64,000 bases of DNA from Ricinus communis (taxonomy: Eukaryota > Streptophyta > Magnoliopsida > Malpighiales > Euphorbiaceae). This document shows positions 22,076 through 32,703 of the stretch, in pieces. How positions within the stretch are numbered: position 1 is the first letter of the stretch; every line of letters begins with the position of its first letter. The DNA lies in contig NC_063260.1 of the NCBI RefSeq assembly GCF_019578655.1, forward strand, positions 12,650,501 to 12,714,500, read 5' to 3'. A program made the translations under genes and the position numbers. A model generated the notes under the pieces. The model saw nothing but the letters and a program-made list of their open reading frames with translations. It did no database searches and had not been told where the DNA came from.

Positions 22076-23036
22076 GGGCAAAATCATCCCATCTATTCGA
22101 CTTTCGGCAATTTTTATTTTTAAATTTTAATATTTTAGTCCATTATTTTTATGTTTTTTACTAAATTTATCTAAACTTATTTAGGCATGCACTTTTGATG
22201 ATATGACATATAGACGTGTTTTATTTTTTGCCAATATGAAATCCAGTCATGACTAAAATCATTACATTAACCTTGACTTTTAGCTACTTTTATAAATATA
22301 TATCCTCATCAAGCTAAAATACATTATTTTACTAATCAATTTTTCTTTTAAAAGAAAGAAGAAAGGTAGAAATAATATTATTTTTATTTTTTTCTCTATC
22401 AAAATCTTTTAGATAAAGTGTTGTGTTTATAAAGAAATAGATTTCAGAAAGAGAAAGCAAAAAGAGATTTGTGTTTATAAAGAGAGAGAAACTACAAAGT
22501 AAAATACAATTTTAATCAAAATATCTATATAATCCATTTAAAATCAATAAGAGATAAGTATCCAAAATTAATTTATATTACTAAAAATCTCTTGAAGAGA
22601 TTATTTGGTCTCATTCCTCTATATTTATAATAGTCTCTACTTTATTTCTTTCTTTTTATGTCTTCATAAACACAAATCTTTATTTGATTTCTCCCTCTAA
22701 AATCTCTTTATCAAAAGAAGAAAGATATCGTCTTTACCTTTCTTTTTTTTGAAAAAATATTTGATTGGTTTAATAGTATGTTTTCGCTTGATAATGGTAT
22801 ATTTGCAAAAATGACAAAAGGTTAGGATAGATAAGGTGGTTTTGGTCAAAGTTGAATTTCATGTTGGCAAAAAATAAAACACATATGTATGTTACATCAT
22901 TAAAGGTACATGCCTAATTAAGTTTGGATAAATTTGGTAAAAAATATAAAAGCAATGGACTAAAATACTAAAATTTAAATGTAAAAGGATATTTATGAAA
23001 ATAACCAAAAGTCAGGATGAATGGAATGATTTTTTC
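22076..23036. mobile_element. Foldback (long inverted repeat) transposon, MULE-type
   Basis: The left arm from about 22076 (gggcaaaatcatcccatcta) aligns with the reverse complement of the right arm ending near 23036 (aaaaaatcattccattcatc). The similarity runs inward for more than 300 bases on each side, through shared phrases such as taggcatg, tgttttattttttgccaa and tttgtgtttat. The arms nearly meet around 22500-22570, so the whole element is close to one large palindrome. Long-TIR foldback elements of this kind are usually Mutator-like. No coding frame is seen and no clear target duplication could be fixed. Confidence 0.75.
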
Positions 23037-23406
23037 ATTAATGTTTGATCATTTAACATAGAATTTGATTAAGATAATTGTAATAAGAAAAAAATAACAA
23101 AAGATGAACATCATTCTAAATTAATCATATTAATATAGAAATACAATTTCAAATTATTATAATTCTAGAGGTATTATTGTTAGTAATAGAAATTAAATAT
23201 TATGATTATTAATACGAGTTTTGAATATATTTTTTACACCTCTACTATGTGTGTATGTTTTTCTTTAAAAATTTATAAATTATGTTAGCTTTTAACACTA
23301 ATAGTTTTTCTTCAAATTTAAATTTAATAATGAATTTATTTTAACTATATGAATAATAACGGATTCAAATTTTAAAAGCTTATATGCAGCACACGTGCAT
23401 GAAAAG

Positions 23407-23410
<4 letters not shown>

Positions 23411-23482
<72 letters not shown>

Positions 23483-23705
23483 GTATCCAAGCCAGAATAA
23501 TATTATTAATTAGAGAAGGAAGAAAGGTGGGTTTACATTTAAATAAGAAGCTTTTACCATAATTAGTACTAATACTAATTTCAAATTAAAGGCATATAAA
23601 ACGGTAATAATTATATGGCTGTTCATTAAATTTCGCGTTCTATAATAAAAATATATCAAATTTTTTATTTATAATTAGATATTTTATTAAATTGTAGTTT
23701 TAATA

Positions 23706-23771
<66 letters not shown>

Positions 23772-24008
23772 AAGCCAGAATAATATTGTTTGCAATTCAT
23801 TAATTAGAGAAGGAAGAAAGGTGGGTTTACATTTAAGCAAAAAGCTTTTATCATAATCAGTACTAATACTAATTTCAAATTGAAGGCATATAAAATGGTA
23901 ATAATTATATGGGTGTTCATTAAATTTCACGCTCTATAATAAAAGTATGTCAAAATTTTCTTTATAATTAAATATTTTATAAAATTGTGGTTTTAATAAT
24001 CCTAATAA
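23411..24008 (+). repeat. Tandem duplication of a (TA)n-led block
   Basis: Two direct copies of a roughly 230-base segment, each preceded by a (TA)n run. Copy 1 is the run at 23411-23480 and the block 23481-23710. Copy 2 is the run at 23711-23768 and the block 23769-24008. Both blocks begin near caagccagaataatatt and share gaaggaagaaaggtgggttt and tactaatactaatttcaaat. Copy 2 has a short insertion (tttgcaattc) and scattered substitutions, so the duplication is not very recent. No coding function is seen. Confidence 0.85.
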
Positions 24009-24689
24009 ATTTTTTATAGCAATACTCAATCTACCCAGAAAGATACGATTCTGAGTAGTGGTCAGATCCAAGGAAAGCACAAATAGGTGATTTGATTTTG
24101 ATAGTATTAGCCTATGAGGCCACCTTATTCTGTAATATTTGCATTAAATAAATCGATAGTGCTCAGAGGGGTGGATTATGGCCCAAAATAAGAAAACAAA
24201 GAGAAAAACCTCATAATATGATATAATATATATAAATGTAAATGCAGTGTACAATGAATCCACCAGACCCCTTTTAAGTTTTAAACCCTCAAAGACTGTG
24301 GCACAGGGTTCTTCAGCCTGAGACCCATTTATGTTCCATGTCAAGAAAGCCAACGAATTGCATATTCCTTCACAGGAAGTCAACTGTGACAAAATATATA
24401 GGCTATATAATAATAATAATATGAAAAGCAATTTTATGTGCTGCTGTTGATATTGATAATTTCCTTCTTCTTTCAACATGTGAGCCCATCGTTTCAATAA
24501 AGAGAGAGTGATTCTTCCACTATGTAACTATATGTTTTATTATTATTTTTCTTGTGTTGTTATATAGTGGAAGGTGTGCTGTGATTTTGGAGTCCACATT
24601 CATTGGCTATTAAGCTACTAAGAATAAGGGCATCTTTATTTACTACAGTATTATGCAAGTTCATGTATTGCTCCACATTTACTTTTAGC

Positions 24690-26290
24690 TCTAAATGTTC
24701 TAAGAAATCCAAACATTTTGCTGTTTTGGTCAAATTCTTAATATTGTCAAATTTAGCCATAAAACTTTCAATTCAGAGCTATTTTGGTCAATTTACAGGG
24801 TTGCTCAAAATCGAAACTGGTGAAGAATAACGTGTAATTCACATATATAATCTTGAATACATTCAGAGCTTTAAATATAGGGCTATCAAGTGCTAATAAT
24901 TTAGCGCATAAAAGAAGGAAGGTAAAATGCAAGGAAATTAGTAAATATTAAATTATTTATTATTTTTGGTTAATTTTTTTATTTGAGCTTTATGCTATTA
25001 TGTAGACAAGTTAAGGTTATAGAGTGATGATTTTTTTATGATACTGACAAGGGTTGTTTTTAGTGAGTTACTACTACAAGTGGCCTAATACATGATTTTA
25101 TTTTGTTTAGATGCCAAATGTGAAGAGGATGAGATATGCGGGTGGAACTAGACAGACAGCTGCAACAGCAATAAGCATCGACTTACAAGGACACATTGCT
25201 AGGGTATGGAACTATTGACTTCACCTAGATGCACCAGAGCCAGACAACAAATAGTCTTAGCCTCCAAATACCCAAAGTTGACAAACTTTTGTGGTTTATA
25301 AGTTTACTGTCACACAGGCTGCAGCTCCAAAACAAGTGAAGTCTCAAGGAAAATCCAAAAAGAAATAGCTTGTCTGATGTAATTCGAATAATGAGTATGA
25401 AAATTGGGATTTAATAATATTAACTTTTTTATGGCATACATTTGCCTTTAGTGCATATCCTGAATAGCTATTTTGGTTTAGACATTGCCTTTATTTCATA
25501 TATATGCCTAAAGTCTTGTAAGTTATGTTGGTTCAGAATATTAATGATATTGGAATTAATTTTGTGTTAACTATTTAATATATAATTTAATCAATTGCTA
25601 GTATAAAATATATATATGTTCCCTATATTTGATTTAAAATTAACCATAAGAAAATAAAAACAATAAAGTATAATTGTTCAATTGCAACAGAAGAAAAAGA
25701 AATATAAAATATATATATGTTCTCTAGATCAAACCATTGCAATATATTACAGTTTCGATCCTTCCAAAAAGGATAATGAAGAAACTTCTTATTTGGATTT
25801 TTTTTCTTGTCATTGATGTGTAGCAACGCAATCTAATATTGCGCCTACTGCAAAATCTCTCTCTTTCTATTTAAGAAGTAACAGATGCTTTGGCTGAGGA
25901 GTCCATGCAAAGCTATTACAACTTGAAACTCGAAAAAGAAAAGAAATATAAAAATATGAGAAGAGAGGAGTTAAGTAGTAAATGGGTAAAGTGAAGTGAG
26001 TTAAATGGGTAAAATGAGTATGAATAGTTAGCTTAACTAGGGTGGGTTCGATGGTCAATGATGCGACAATAGGACTAAGCTAAATGTATATTTAAGATTA
26101 TACATCATCATCTACCTATTTCAATTTTGACCAATATTGCGAATTGGCCAAATTAGCTCTCATTTTGAAAAATTTATAGCTAAATGGACAACATTACAAA
26201 TTTTGGTCAAAATAACAAAATATCATAAAGGTCTGGATTTTTCAGACCATTAAGCCTTATTTTTACGACTCAACTTTAAATAAAAATTAA
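24690..26290. mobile_element. Possible TIR transposon enclosing gene-like exons
   Basis: About 150 bases at 24690-24840 and the reverse complement of about 26100-26275 align imperfectly. Shared phrases are aaatcca.ac, ttttg(g/a)tcaaa, agc.ataaa, gagcta.tttgg.caatt and tcaaaat.gaaa. The copies are in inverted orientation, and the exons at 25111-25368 lie between them. This is the layout of a Mutator-like element that has captured a gene fragment. Two separate insertions of one MITE family would look the same. Boundaries and target duplication are not resolved. Confidence 0.35.
25111..25368 (+). pseudogene. Orphan C-terminal exon pair, unidentified
   Basis: Two exon-like pieces join cleanly. 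The first is 25111-25203, preceded by ttttgtttag and followed by gtatgg. The second is 25318-25368, preceded by ctgtcacacag and ending in TAG. Together they encode 47 residues, starting MPNVKRMRYAGGTRQTAATA and ending in a Lys-rich tail QGKSKKK. The first codon happens to be ATG, but an acceptor site directly precedes it, so this is more likely the 3' end of a larger gene than a complete small one. I found no upstream exons within several kilobases. I do not recognise the family; the basic tail would suit a nucleolar or RNA-binding protein, but that is a guess. It may be a captured gene fragment. Confidence 0.35.
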
Positions 26291-27040
26291 TTGGTATCCA
26301 GGATATATATGGTTTAAAATAATTCATATATCTTTAAATACGCACAACTAAATCTTAATTTGTAATTAATTGGTATTGCAGCCATATAATTCTTTTTTCT
26401 TTATTTCATTATTTGTGTGAGTTTCATCTTTAACAAAACGCTTAGTTACAATTTATTCAAAGTGGTGGAAGTTAAGCTCACTAAACTCAAAATGCCAACA
26501 GTTTATAATTTATAGACTTGTGCTTCAGCAGCATCTTGATGTAATAACTAGGCAATGCCTGAGATTGTCTTATTAATTCAAATTGGTTGCGATTAGAGGA
26601 GACTTGATATTGTAAGCTTAATTAATTACTTATTATATGCATTGTTTCATTGCAAATTGGCCTGTGTTGTGATGTTTCTGATGCGTGCAATCCACAATAT
26701 ATATGCTCTCTTTACTGATATTGCTAATAGTTTAACCATTAATGAGGATTGTTGGGAAACAACAAGAGGAAAAGAGAAGGGGAGAAAGATTTTTCATTCT
26801 TTTAACAAGCATTTTGAGATAGAATATGTTCTTGGTTGGCAATATGTTTAGAGATTCTTATATGAGCCATAATCTTTTCTATTGCTACGCTCAACTCAAA
26901 AATCCCAAATAAACTTTTATGTCAAATTTGTTCGAGTCTCTCCATTTTTATAAAAGTAGGAGACATATATGCTTAAGAAAAGATGGGAATTCTTTTCTTG
27001 AACTCAAGTCAACTGTTTGAGCAGGATGATACAGTGCAAA

Positions 27041-27160
27041 AAAATTGAACCATGTCAATAAATTTGGAGTACAGTTGCGTGACACTGGGAAAATCTTCAC
27101 AAAATTGACCCATGTCAGTAAACTTGAAGTGCAGTAGCATGACACTCGGAAAATCTCTGC
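27041..27160 (+). repeat. Two-copy 60-bp tandem repeat
   Basis: Two adjacent copies with an exact 60-base period, 27041-27100 and 27101-27160. Shared phrases include catgtca.taaa.ttg.agt and gacact.ggaaaatct. The copies differ by about ten substitutions. Confidence 0.85.
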
Positions 27161-28779
27161 ACAAATCCAAACTCCTTATGCTCAAAAAGTTGCTAACTTG
27201 TTTAATTTGCTGATGCTAACTTCAACCCAAACTCCATTAAGCATGGACCCTAGTGATCACTAGAGGGTCACTAGCATTTGGAATTACTTCCAGGACACAT
27301 CCCTGTCAAAATTGAAAGATAGAGAAGGAAAAAAGAAACCCCAAAAAAACAGAAAGAATTGACACCTGTGATCCACCTAAAAAGAGAAATAAAAAGAAGA
27401 TATAAAATATTATGTTAACTTTGTTAATTTTATTGAAATGGAAGAGACAGTTAGGAACTAGTCATTATCATTCCTTATTTTCTTTAGCATTATTTATGCC
27501 TTTCCAACTAGACAGTGAATTAGTGCTGCTTGAGTAAATCAGAATTTTTTGAAAGATCATACCTACAAAAGATCAACAAAGTTTGCTGTCTTTGATCACA
27601 CACTTACCAAGATAAACTGATTGGACACTATTTTCTTAAGTGAGAGAGATGATGTTAATAGGGTGCAAAAGAAACTGGGTCAATGACTTTTTCAAGAAAC
27701 AATGACACACAATACATATTCACTTCCATTAAATAAACCCAGCAGACTGCTTTCTTTGTCAAGATAACAACACATAATTAGCATATGTTGATGAAAATAC
27801 AAGGAATCCTGTGGAGTGAACTTTATGGCTGTTAGGTGGGCTGGTGCTGACCTGAATTCAGAATATTCCTTAAGCCTAAGTTATGACAATTAGTATAAAC
27901 TTAATTACAGTCTCATTCAAACTTTAGTGCTTTCATCAGTACTTCTGTTCTGCATTATAAAGTGCTCTTGCTAGGCATTTGCTTGCCAGTTGCCAATATG
28001 CCATAAGAAAAGAAAAGAAACAAGAAAAATTAAGTTGTCTATTAATTCAGCTATCCATATTTCACAAGTAGCAAATTTGTGAAAGTTATTTTCTTTTTCC
28101 TTTTCTCCCCTTAGTTTCCTGGAGCCTTAAGTAATGTACCAAGCATATTCTTTATGCTGTTCCTAAAAGAAATGCTTAACAACATATTAGTGAATCTGAA
28201 AACTAACATGTGGAAGCCATTACTGTAAGCTTTTGCTATTGGTCTAAATCACAACTAAATGTCCCCATATCAATAATATGGAAGAATCATTTTCTTTTTC
28301 CTTTTATTATTCTTGGAGGTCATAATTTCTGCTGCCATGTGCCCTAAAGATGACTGAAATAGGCAGCCCTCGAACAAGACTCTCTTCATTCTTTTTGTAG
28401 AATATAATTTAATGTACCATAAACAACACAAAGATGTGTCGGTCATTAAGCAATTAAGACAAGCTATTAACTATTTCAATCTTTTTGGACTTGCCACTAT
28501 TAAGAAAACCATTAATTTGGAGTTAAAAGGAAAACTGAAATATTAAGAATTGGAATTGCATTTTGAGCTGCTGACAGACTTTTGCTAAATGGTTTATGCA
28601 ATGAGGCATAAAAAAGCAAGAATATCAACATTCCCTGATTGGTTACTAAATATTTGTTTTTATCACAAAGAACTAATGTGTTTCATCGAAACAAAAAAAA
28701 AAAGAAAAGGTTTAAAACAATTATGCATAATGCACATTTTATTATCTTAATTATAAATAGCAACGACAATGAGTTTATT

Positions 28780-29260
28780 TCATGACTATTTATCATATTT
28801 ATAAAAAATTGTAATAGATTTAATATTTTATCAATGCAATTAATATAAAACTATTTTAAAATATCTATTAATTCACCTTTTAAATTATATATAAATTAAT
28901 TCTGCAGATTTTATTGATGTACTATGTCTAAAATCAGATAAAATTTTTAATATTTTAAAATTTTACTAATACAAAAATTTAAAAACTATTTAAAATTATT
29001 TATTTATTTATTTTTAATTATATATGAAACTAAAATTTACAATGATTGATATATTATATTTTAGAATTAGATTATACAATTAATAAATTAATTTATTAGA
29101 TACTAAAGTATTAAAAATTAAAATATTATTTTTCAAAAATCAAATTTATCTTTTAACAAAGAAATTAATTTATTAGTTAATTTAATATTAAAAATATAAT
29201 TAAAATACTATTTTTTTAGAAATTATGATTTAATTATAAAAATTATTTATTAATTGATAA
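28780..29260 (+). repeat. AT-rich dispersed repeat, copy 2
   Basis: This stretch resembles 34700-35220 in the PHO2 intron: both contain aactattttaaaatat followed by attaattca/aatgaattta, then ttagaattagat/ttagaaattat and repeated aatttattag.taatta units. Internal units seem to recur about every 100 bases, like a degenerate satellite. Low sequence complexity limits certainty. Confidence 0.4.
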
Positions 29261-29499
29261 AATAATTTATTATAAATATAAAAAAAAAATTACAGATCAC
29301 AATAATGCTTATGTGTAAAAGAAAAGTGCATATGTGAAAAGGAAAAATTTCCATATAAATTAGTGATTTGAAGGGCAATCGAGTAAATTGAATGTAGTAG
29401 TTACAGTGTTTTGCGTCTGATACTGTTAGGATATTCTGTTCCACATCAATGGACAATAGTCTCTTATATCTCATTGGCTGTGAAAGCCACTGATAATAA

Positions 29500-29895
29500 A
29501 CCTCCAACGTCTTTCATTTTTAGACAGACAGAGAAAAACAGAGACATATTCACCGATCCTAACCGAATTATATAGGCCAGGACAGAAAACAAAACAATTC
29601 TTTTTTCTATTTTTTCTCTTTTTCAGCTTGACTGTGCAATGTTTTCAAGCCTCATTCATGGAATGATGGCCGGGATTCGGGGAGGGACTGTGCCTCTCTG
29701 AATTTCCAGCTAAAAGATTTTCTTGGCAGACAAAGTTCTTGCAAGAAAGGGAGAGAGACAATCAGAGGAACGTGATTTAGCAGCAAATCATCAACTGGGT
29801 CGTGTTCCTTTGATTGGCTCATGTAGATTCTGTGTTGGCTTTTTCTTGGTGATCGGTTTACACGGCTTCACTGATATTTAGAAGCGCCAAAAATG
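29500..29895 (+). other. PHO2: Probable PHO2 5' UTR exon 1
   Basis: A GC-richer stretch ends at a good donor, aaaatg|gtactg, at 29895/29896. The matching acceptor is tctcatggcag at 30641. The transcription start is not determined; the left limit given here is only where the composition changes. PHO2 genes of other plants also have an intron in a long 5' leader. Confidence 0.5.
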
Positions 29896-30824
29896 GTACT
29901 GTTTTGCTACTTTTCTGTTCTCTGTGAGGTCTCTTTGATGTGTTTTGCATGTATACGCACCGTTTGTGTTTGTTTTATTTGTATGATGTTCGAAGCTGTT
30001 TGGTTGTAAGCGTTTATGAGTTTTGCGGGTTCCTGCTATTTTATAAGCGTTAACCTCGTTAGTTTTAATTGCCAGTTTTTTTTTTTACTTCAGTTCTTCT
30101 TTGGACATAAGTTTATGGATTTATTTGCTAAAAAATATAAATTGAATGTATTTGACAATTGGATATAAGTTTAGAGTGTTATTTATTAAAAAAGTTTAAA
30201 TTAGATGCAGTTGACTATTGGACATTAGTTCAAGGGACAAATTGACACTTTGTCCGTTCTTCTTTTGGGTATATGCTGGAGTATAAAACTGTTTGGTAGG
30301 CGTACACTTCCATGTAGAGTGCAGAGTGGTGTTGTGAATTTGTTATTGAAGGAAAGGGTTATGGGAACTCGTATATATGTATGATAGAATTTGATTCTTG
30401 CTTAGGCATATATTCTGTATGGGGCTAAAAAATTTGTGCTACTATATTCGCTTTCTCTCTATTTTTTAATTGATGAAATTAAAAGGCTTCTTAAATTGCA
30501 TCCCATCACAATCTAGTCTTAATTGCATATGCGGTTTTGAGATAAATTTTTGTAAAGTTCTTACTGAAACCGCATATTTAGAGCTTCATCCTAAAGATTT
30601 TCTGCTCATAATGATGTAAATAATAGGTGTTCTCATGGCAGGTTGCAAGGAAATGTAAAAGTATATGGAGAAGCACTCACTTTTGGCTGATACCTAATGA
30701 AATTGTTCCATACAAGGCTTTGTTCAGTTCATGATCGACTTTCTGTTATTAAAGTTTCCGGAAACATGTCTGTTAGACTTAGTCTTCTTGCAGACCTTTG
30801 CTAATTAAATGAACTCTCTTCGTG

Positions 30825-30843
30825 AGGCAGATCTTCTCTGGCA
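30825..30843 (+). promoter_or_regulatory. Degenerate miR399 site
   Basis: aggcagatcttctctggca differs from the perfect core at four positions. Two of the changes are central, so cleavage may be poor. Confidence 0.4.
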
Positions 30844-30877
30844 CTGGGTCTACCTGACAGAAATTTAGTTTGAAGCA

Positions 30878-30896
30878 GGGCAAATCTTCTTTGGCA
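30878..30896 (+). promoter_or_regulatory. miR399 target site, near-perfect
   Basis: gggcaaatcttctttggca has one C-to-T change from the perfect complement, which leaves a G:U pair with the miRNA. It is likely functional. Confidence 0.85.
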
Positions 30897-30968
30897 ATAT
30901 AAACTTGCATCCAAAAGAAGCGAGATCTTTTCCGGTGACAATTTGGTTATCAAGATTTCAGCTCCTTT

Positions 30969-30987
30969 GGGCAAATCTCCTTTGGCA
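30969..30987 (+). promoter_or_regulatory. miR399 target site, perfect
   Basis: gggcaaatctcctttggca is fully complementary to bases 1-19 of the miR399 variant with the UUUGCCC end. Confidence 0.92.
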
Positions 30988-31095
30988 AAGTTCTCTTGCT
31001 GGGAAATTCACCTCACAGTGAACAGCTTAGCAGAGTATATACTCTTTCATTATTTGTTCTCCTTATATTTTACTGAAGATTTCATCTTTGCTACA

Positions 31096-31114
31096 AAGCG
31101 GATATCCTTTGGCA
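31096..31114 (+). promoter_or_regulatory. Degenerate miR399 site with intact seed
   Basis: aagcggatatcctttggca keeps the whole tcctttggca half that pairs with the 5' (seed) end of the miRNA. Five changes lie in the other half. It may act as a weak site. Confidence 0.5.
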
Positions 31115-31236
31115 TGAAATTTCTCTTCTCTTGCAAGATATACTTCAATCTGCAAGACTTGCAGCCTATTGATATATCACCTCTGTAGCAATCCTCATTG
31201 GAAGTTTCTTCTTGCAAGAGCTTCCGTCCATTTGCT

Positions 31237-31255
31237 GGGCAAATCTCCTTTGGCA
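31237..31255 (+). promoter_or_regulatory. miR399 target site, perfect
   Basis: gggcaaatctcctttggca, identical to the core at 30969. Confidence 0.92.
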
Positions 31256-31329
31256 TCTGGAGTCTGTATTGGCTCCTACTATCCCTGTGGGCTATAAGGA
31301 GTCTTGAGTTGATTCCTCTTATCCCTCTA

Positions 31330-31348
31330 GGGCAAATCTCCTTTGGCA
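31330..31348 (+). promoter_or_regulatory. miR399 target site, perfect
   Basis: gggcaaatctcctttggca, identical to the core at 30969. It lies 93 bases downstream of the previous perfect site, in locally duplicated sequence. Confidence 0.92.
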
Positions 31349-32703
31349 TTTGGGAGCCCTGAGTTGGCTCCCTGTTATCTCTTTGAAAGGCTTTGGCATA
31401 TGATCTGCTTTTAAAGGTCAAGATTTCTTGTTGGAATATCTATATTGAAGCTTGGAATTAATTTCTGAAAGGAAACAAAATCAGAATTCATTCTGCATTG
31501 CTGATTCTATAGTCTGCTCATTTGCCAAACCACCATTGCATTATCCGTTGCACTATCTTTTAACGTAGCATTACACCACTACGGGTTTTGTCATTTCAAG
31601 TTATTTGGTGAAGTGCAACTCAGAGGTATCAACTCTCTTCCTGCTCCTAATTTTTTTTAATTTTTTTTCTGTTTCCAACTTTCACATATTTATGATATAG
31701 TTGCATTTTCGGATGACAAGCATAAAATAGCTCAAAGATACTCTGATGAAAAGAATTAGGTGCTTTGACATTATTACTAGATTGCACGAAAAAATAAACG
31801 AGTGATACGACATAAAATAGAAATATAAAATTTTTTAAAAGGCTAATAAACGAAACGTTAGACAAATACTATATATATATAATAAATCAAATACTTAAAA
31901 GTTATGCTAATATTTTTAATAAATATAATAATTATTTATGAAAAATTAAAATATTAGTAAATGATTATTCTAGATTTTTTATTACATTTTTATCTTTATC
32001 ATCATATAAAATACAAATTAGATAGTAAATATTTTGGTATATAATACATATTATATTGCGTGATTTATCCATTAAATTACTAGCTGATATTGACTAGATT
32101 TTAAAAGATAGCTACTTACTATTGATAAAAACAATATATGTATATATAAAAACTTTTAAATGAAAAATAATTAAAAATATTAATAGAAAGAAGTTAAAAA
32201 TCATCTATAAATAGAAATAAAAATAAATAGAATAAAATTAAAGGTCTTTCTTAAAATAGAGAATCCCAATTAAATAGACAAATTTTCTTTAAATTGTTTT
32301 TTAGAATTTTTAAAGTAAATAAAAAATATAAAAAATAATAGGAAACGAAAATTTTGAAACTTTTCTAAAGAATTTTCAAAAAATTTCGGTATCTAAAATG
32401 TATCCCATAGAAAAATGTAATATATGTAATACATTTTAGAGTTTGCATGCCACCTAGCATTACTTTCGTAGTTTCATTATGCATTTCCTTCATATTCAAT
32501 TTTTACTCCCTAATAAGCCATCTCTTATTTCCTGTCCAGGTATGCATGAATCAATAGTAACATTTTGTTTCTAGTTGAAGTTCCAGAGTAAATAGTGTTT
32601 CTTGGGAGAGAAAGAACACACAAAAAGAAAGAAAAAAAAAAAAGAAGAAAAGAAAAAGGAAAGGAAAATCTTATTTCTGAGTCAACGTTGATAATTATAG
32701 TCG

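Larger units (their letters stand above)
26291..29500. other. Gene-free spacer upstream of PHO2
   Basis: No gene is supported here. The stretch 26.4-28.7 kb is less AT-rich than its surroundings, has a 60-base tandem repeat near 27.04 kb, and otherwise shows only short frames. From about 28.75 kb to 29.26 kb it is an AT-rich repeat. The last few hundred bases should include the PHO2 promoter. Confidence 0.5.
30642..31625 (+). promoter_or_regulatory. PHO2: PHO2 5' UTR exon 2, miR399 target leader
   Basis: This non-coding exon lies between the acceptor at 30641 and the donor gag|gtatcaac at 31626. It carries repeated copies of the complement of miR399 (core gggcaaatctcctttggca). In Arabidopsis the PHO2 leader has five such sites; under low phosphate, miR399 moves through the phloem and represses PHO2, which raises phosphate uptake and shoot transfer. 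Here I count three perfect cores, one with a single C-to-T change, and at least three degenerate ones. The non-coding mimic IPS1/At4 would compete for the same miRNA; no such gene is seen in this window. Confidence 0.9.

Noticed and set aside
24144..24497. 117-codon minus-strand frame with a hydrophobic middle
   Set aside because: Low-complexity tracts and no splice or family support. I also considered a small RNA precursor here but could not pair it into a convincing hairpin or match a known miRNA.
30525..31107. Possible PHR1 binding sites (GNATATNC): gcatatgc at 30525 in a PHO2 leader intron and ggatatcc at 31100
   Set aside because: The motif is short and AT-rich, and is expected by chance about every 3 kb in DNA of this composition. 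Position alone does not support function.
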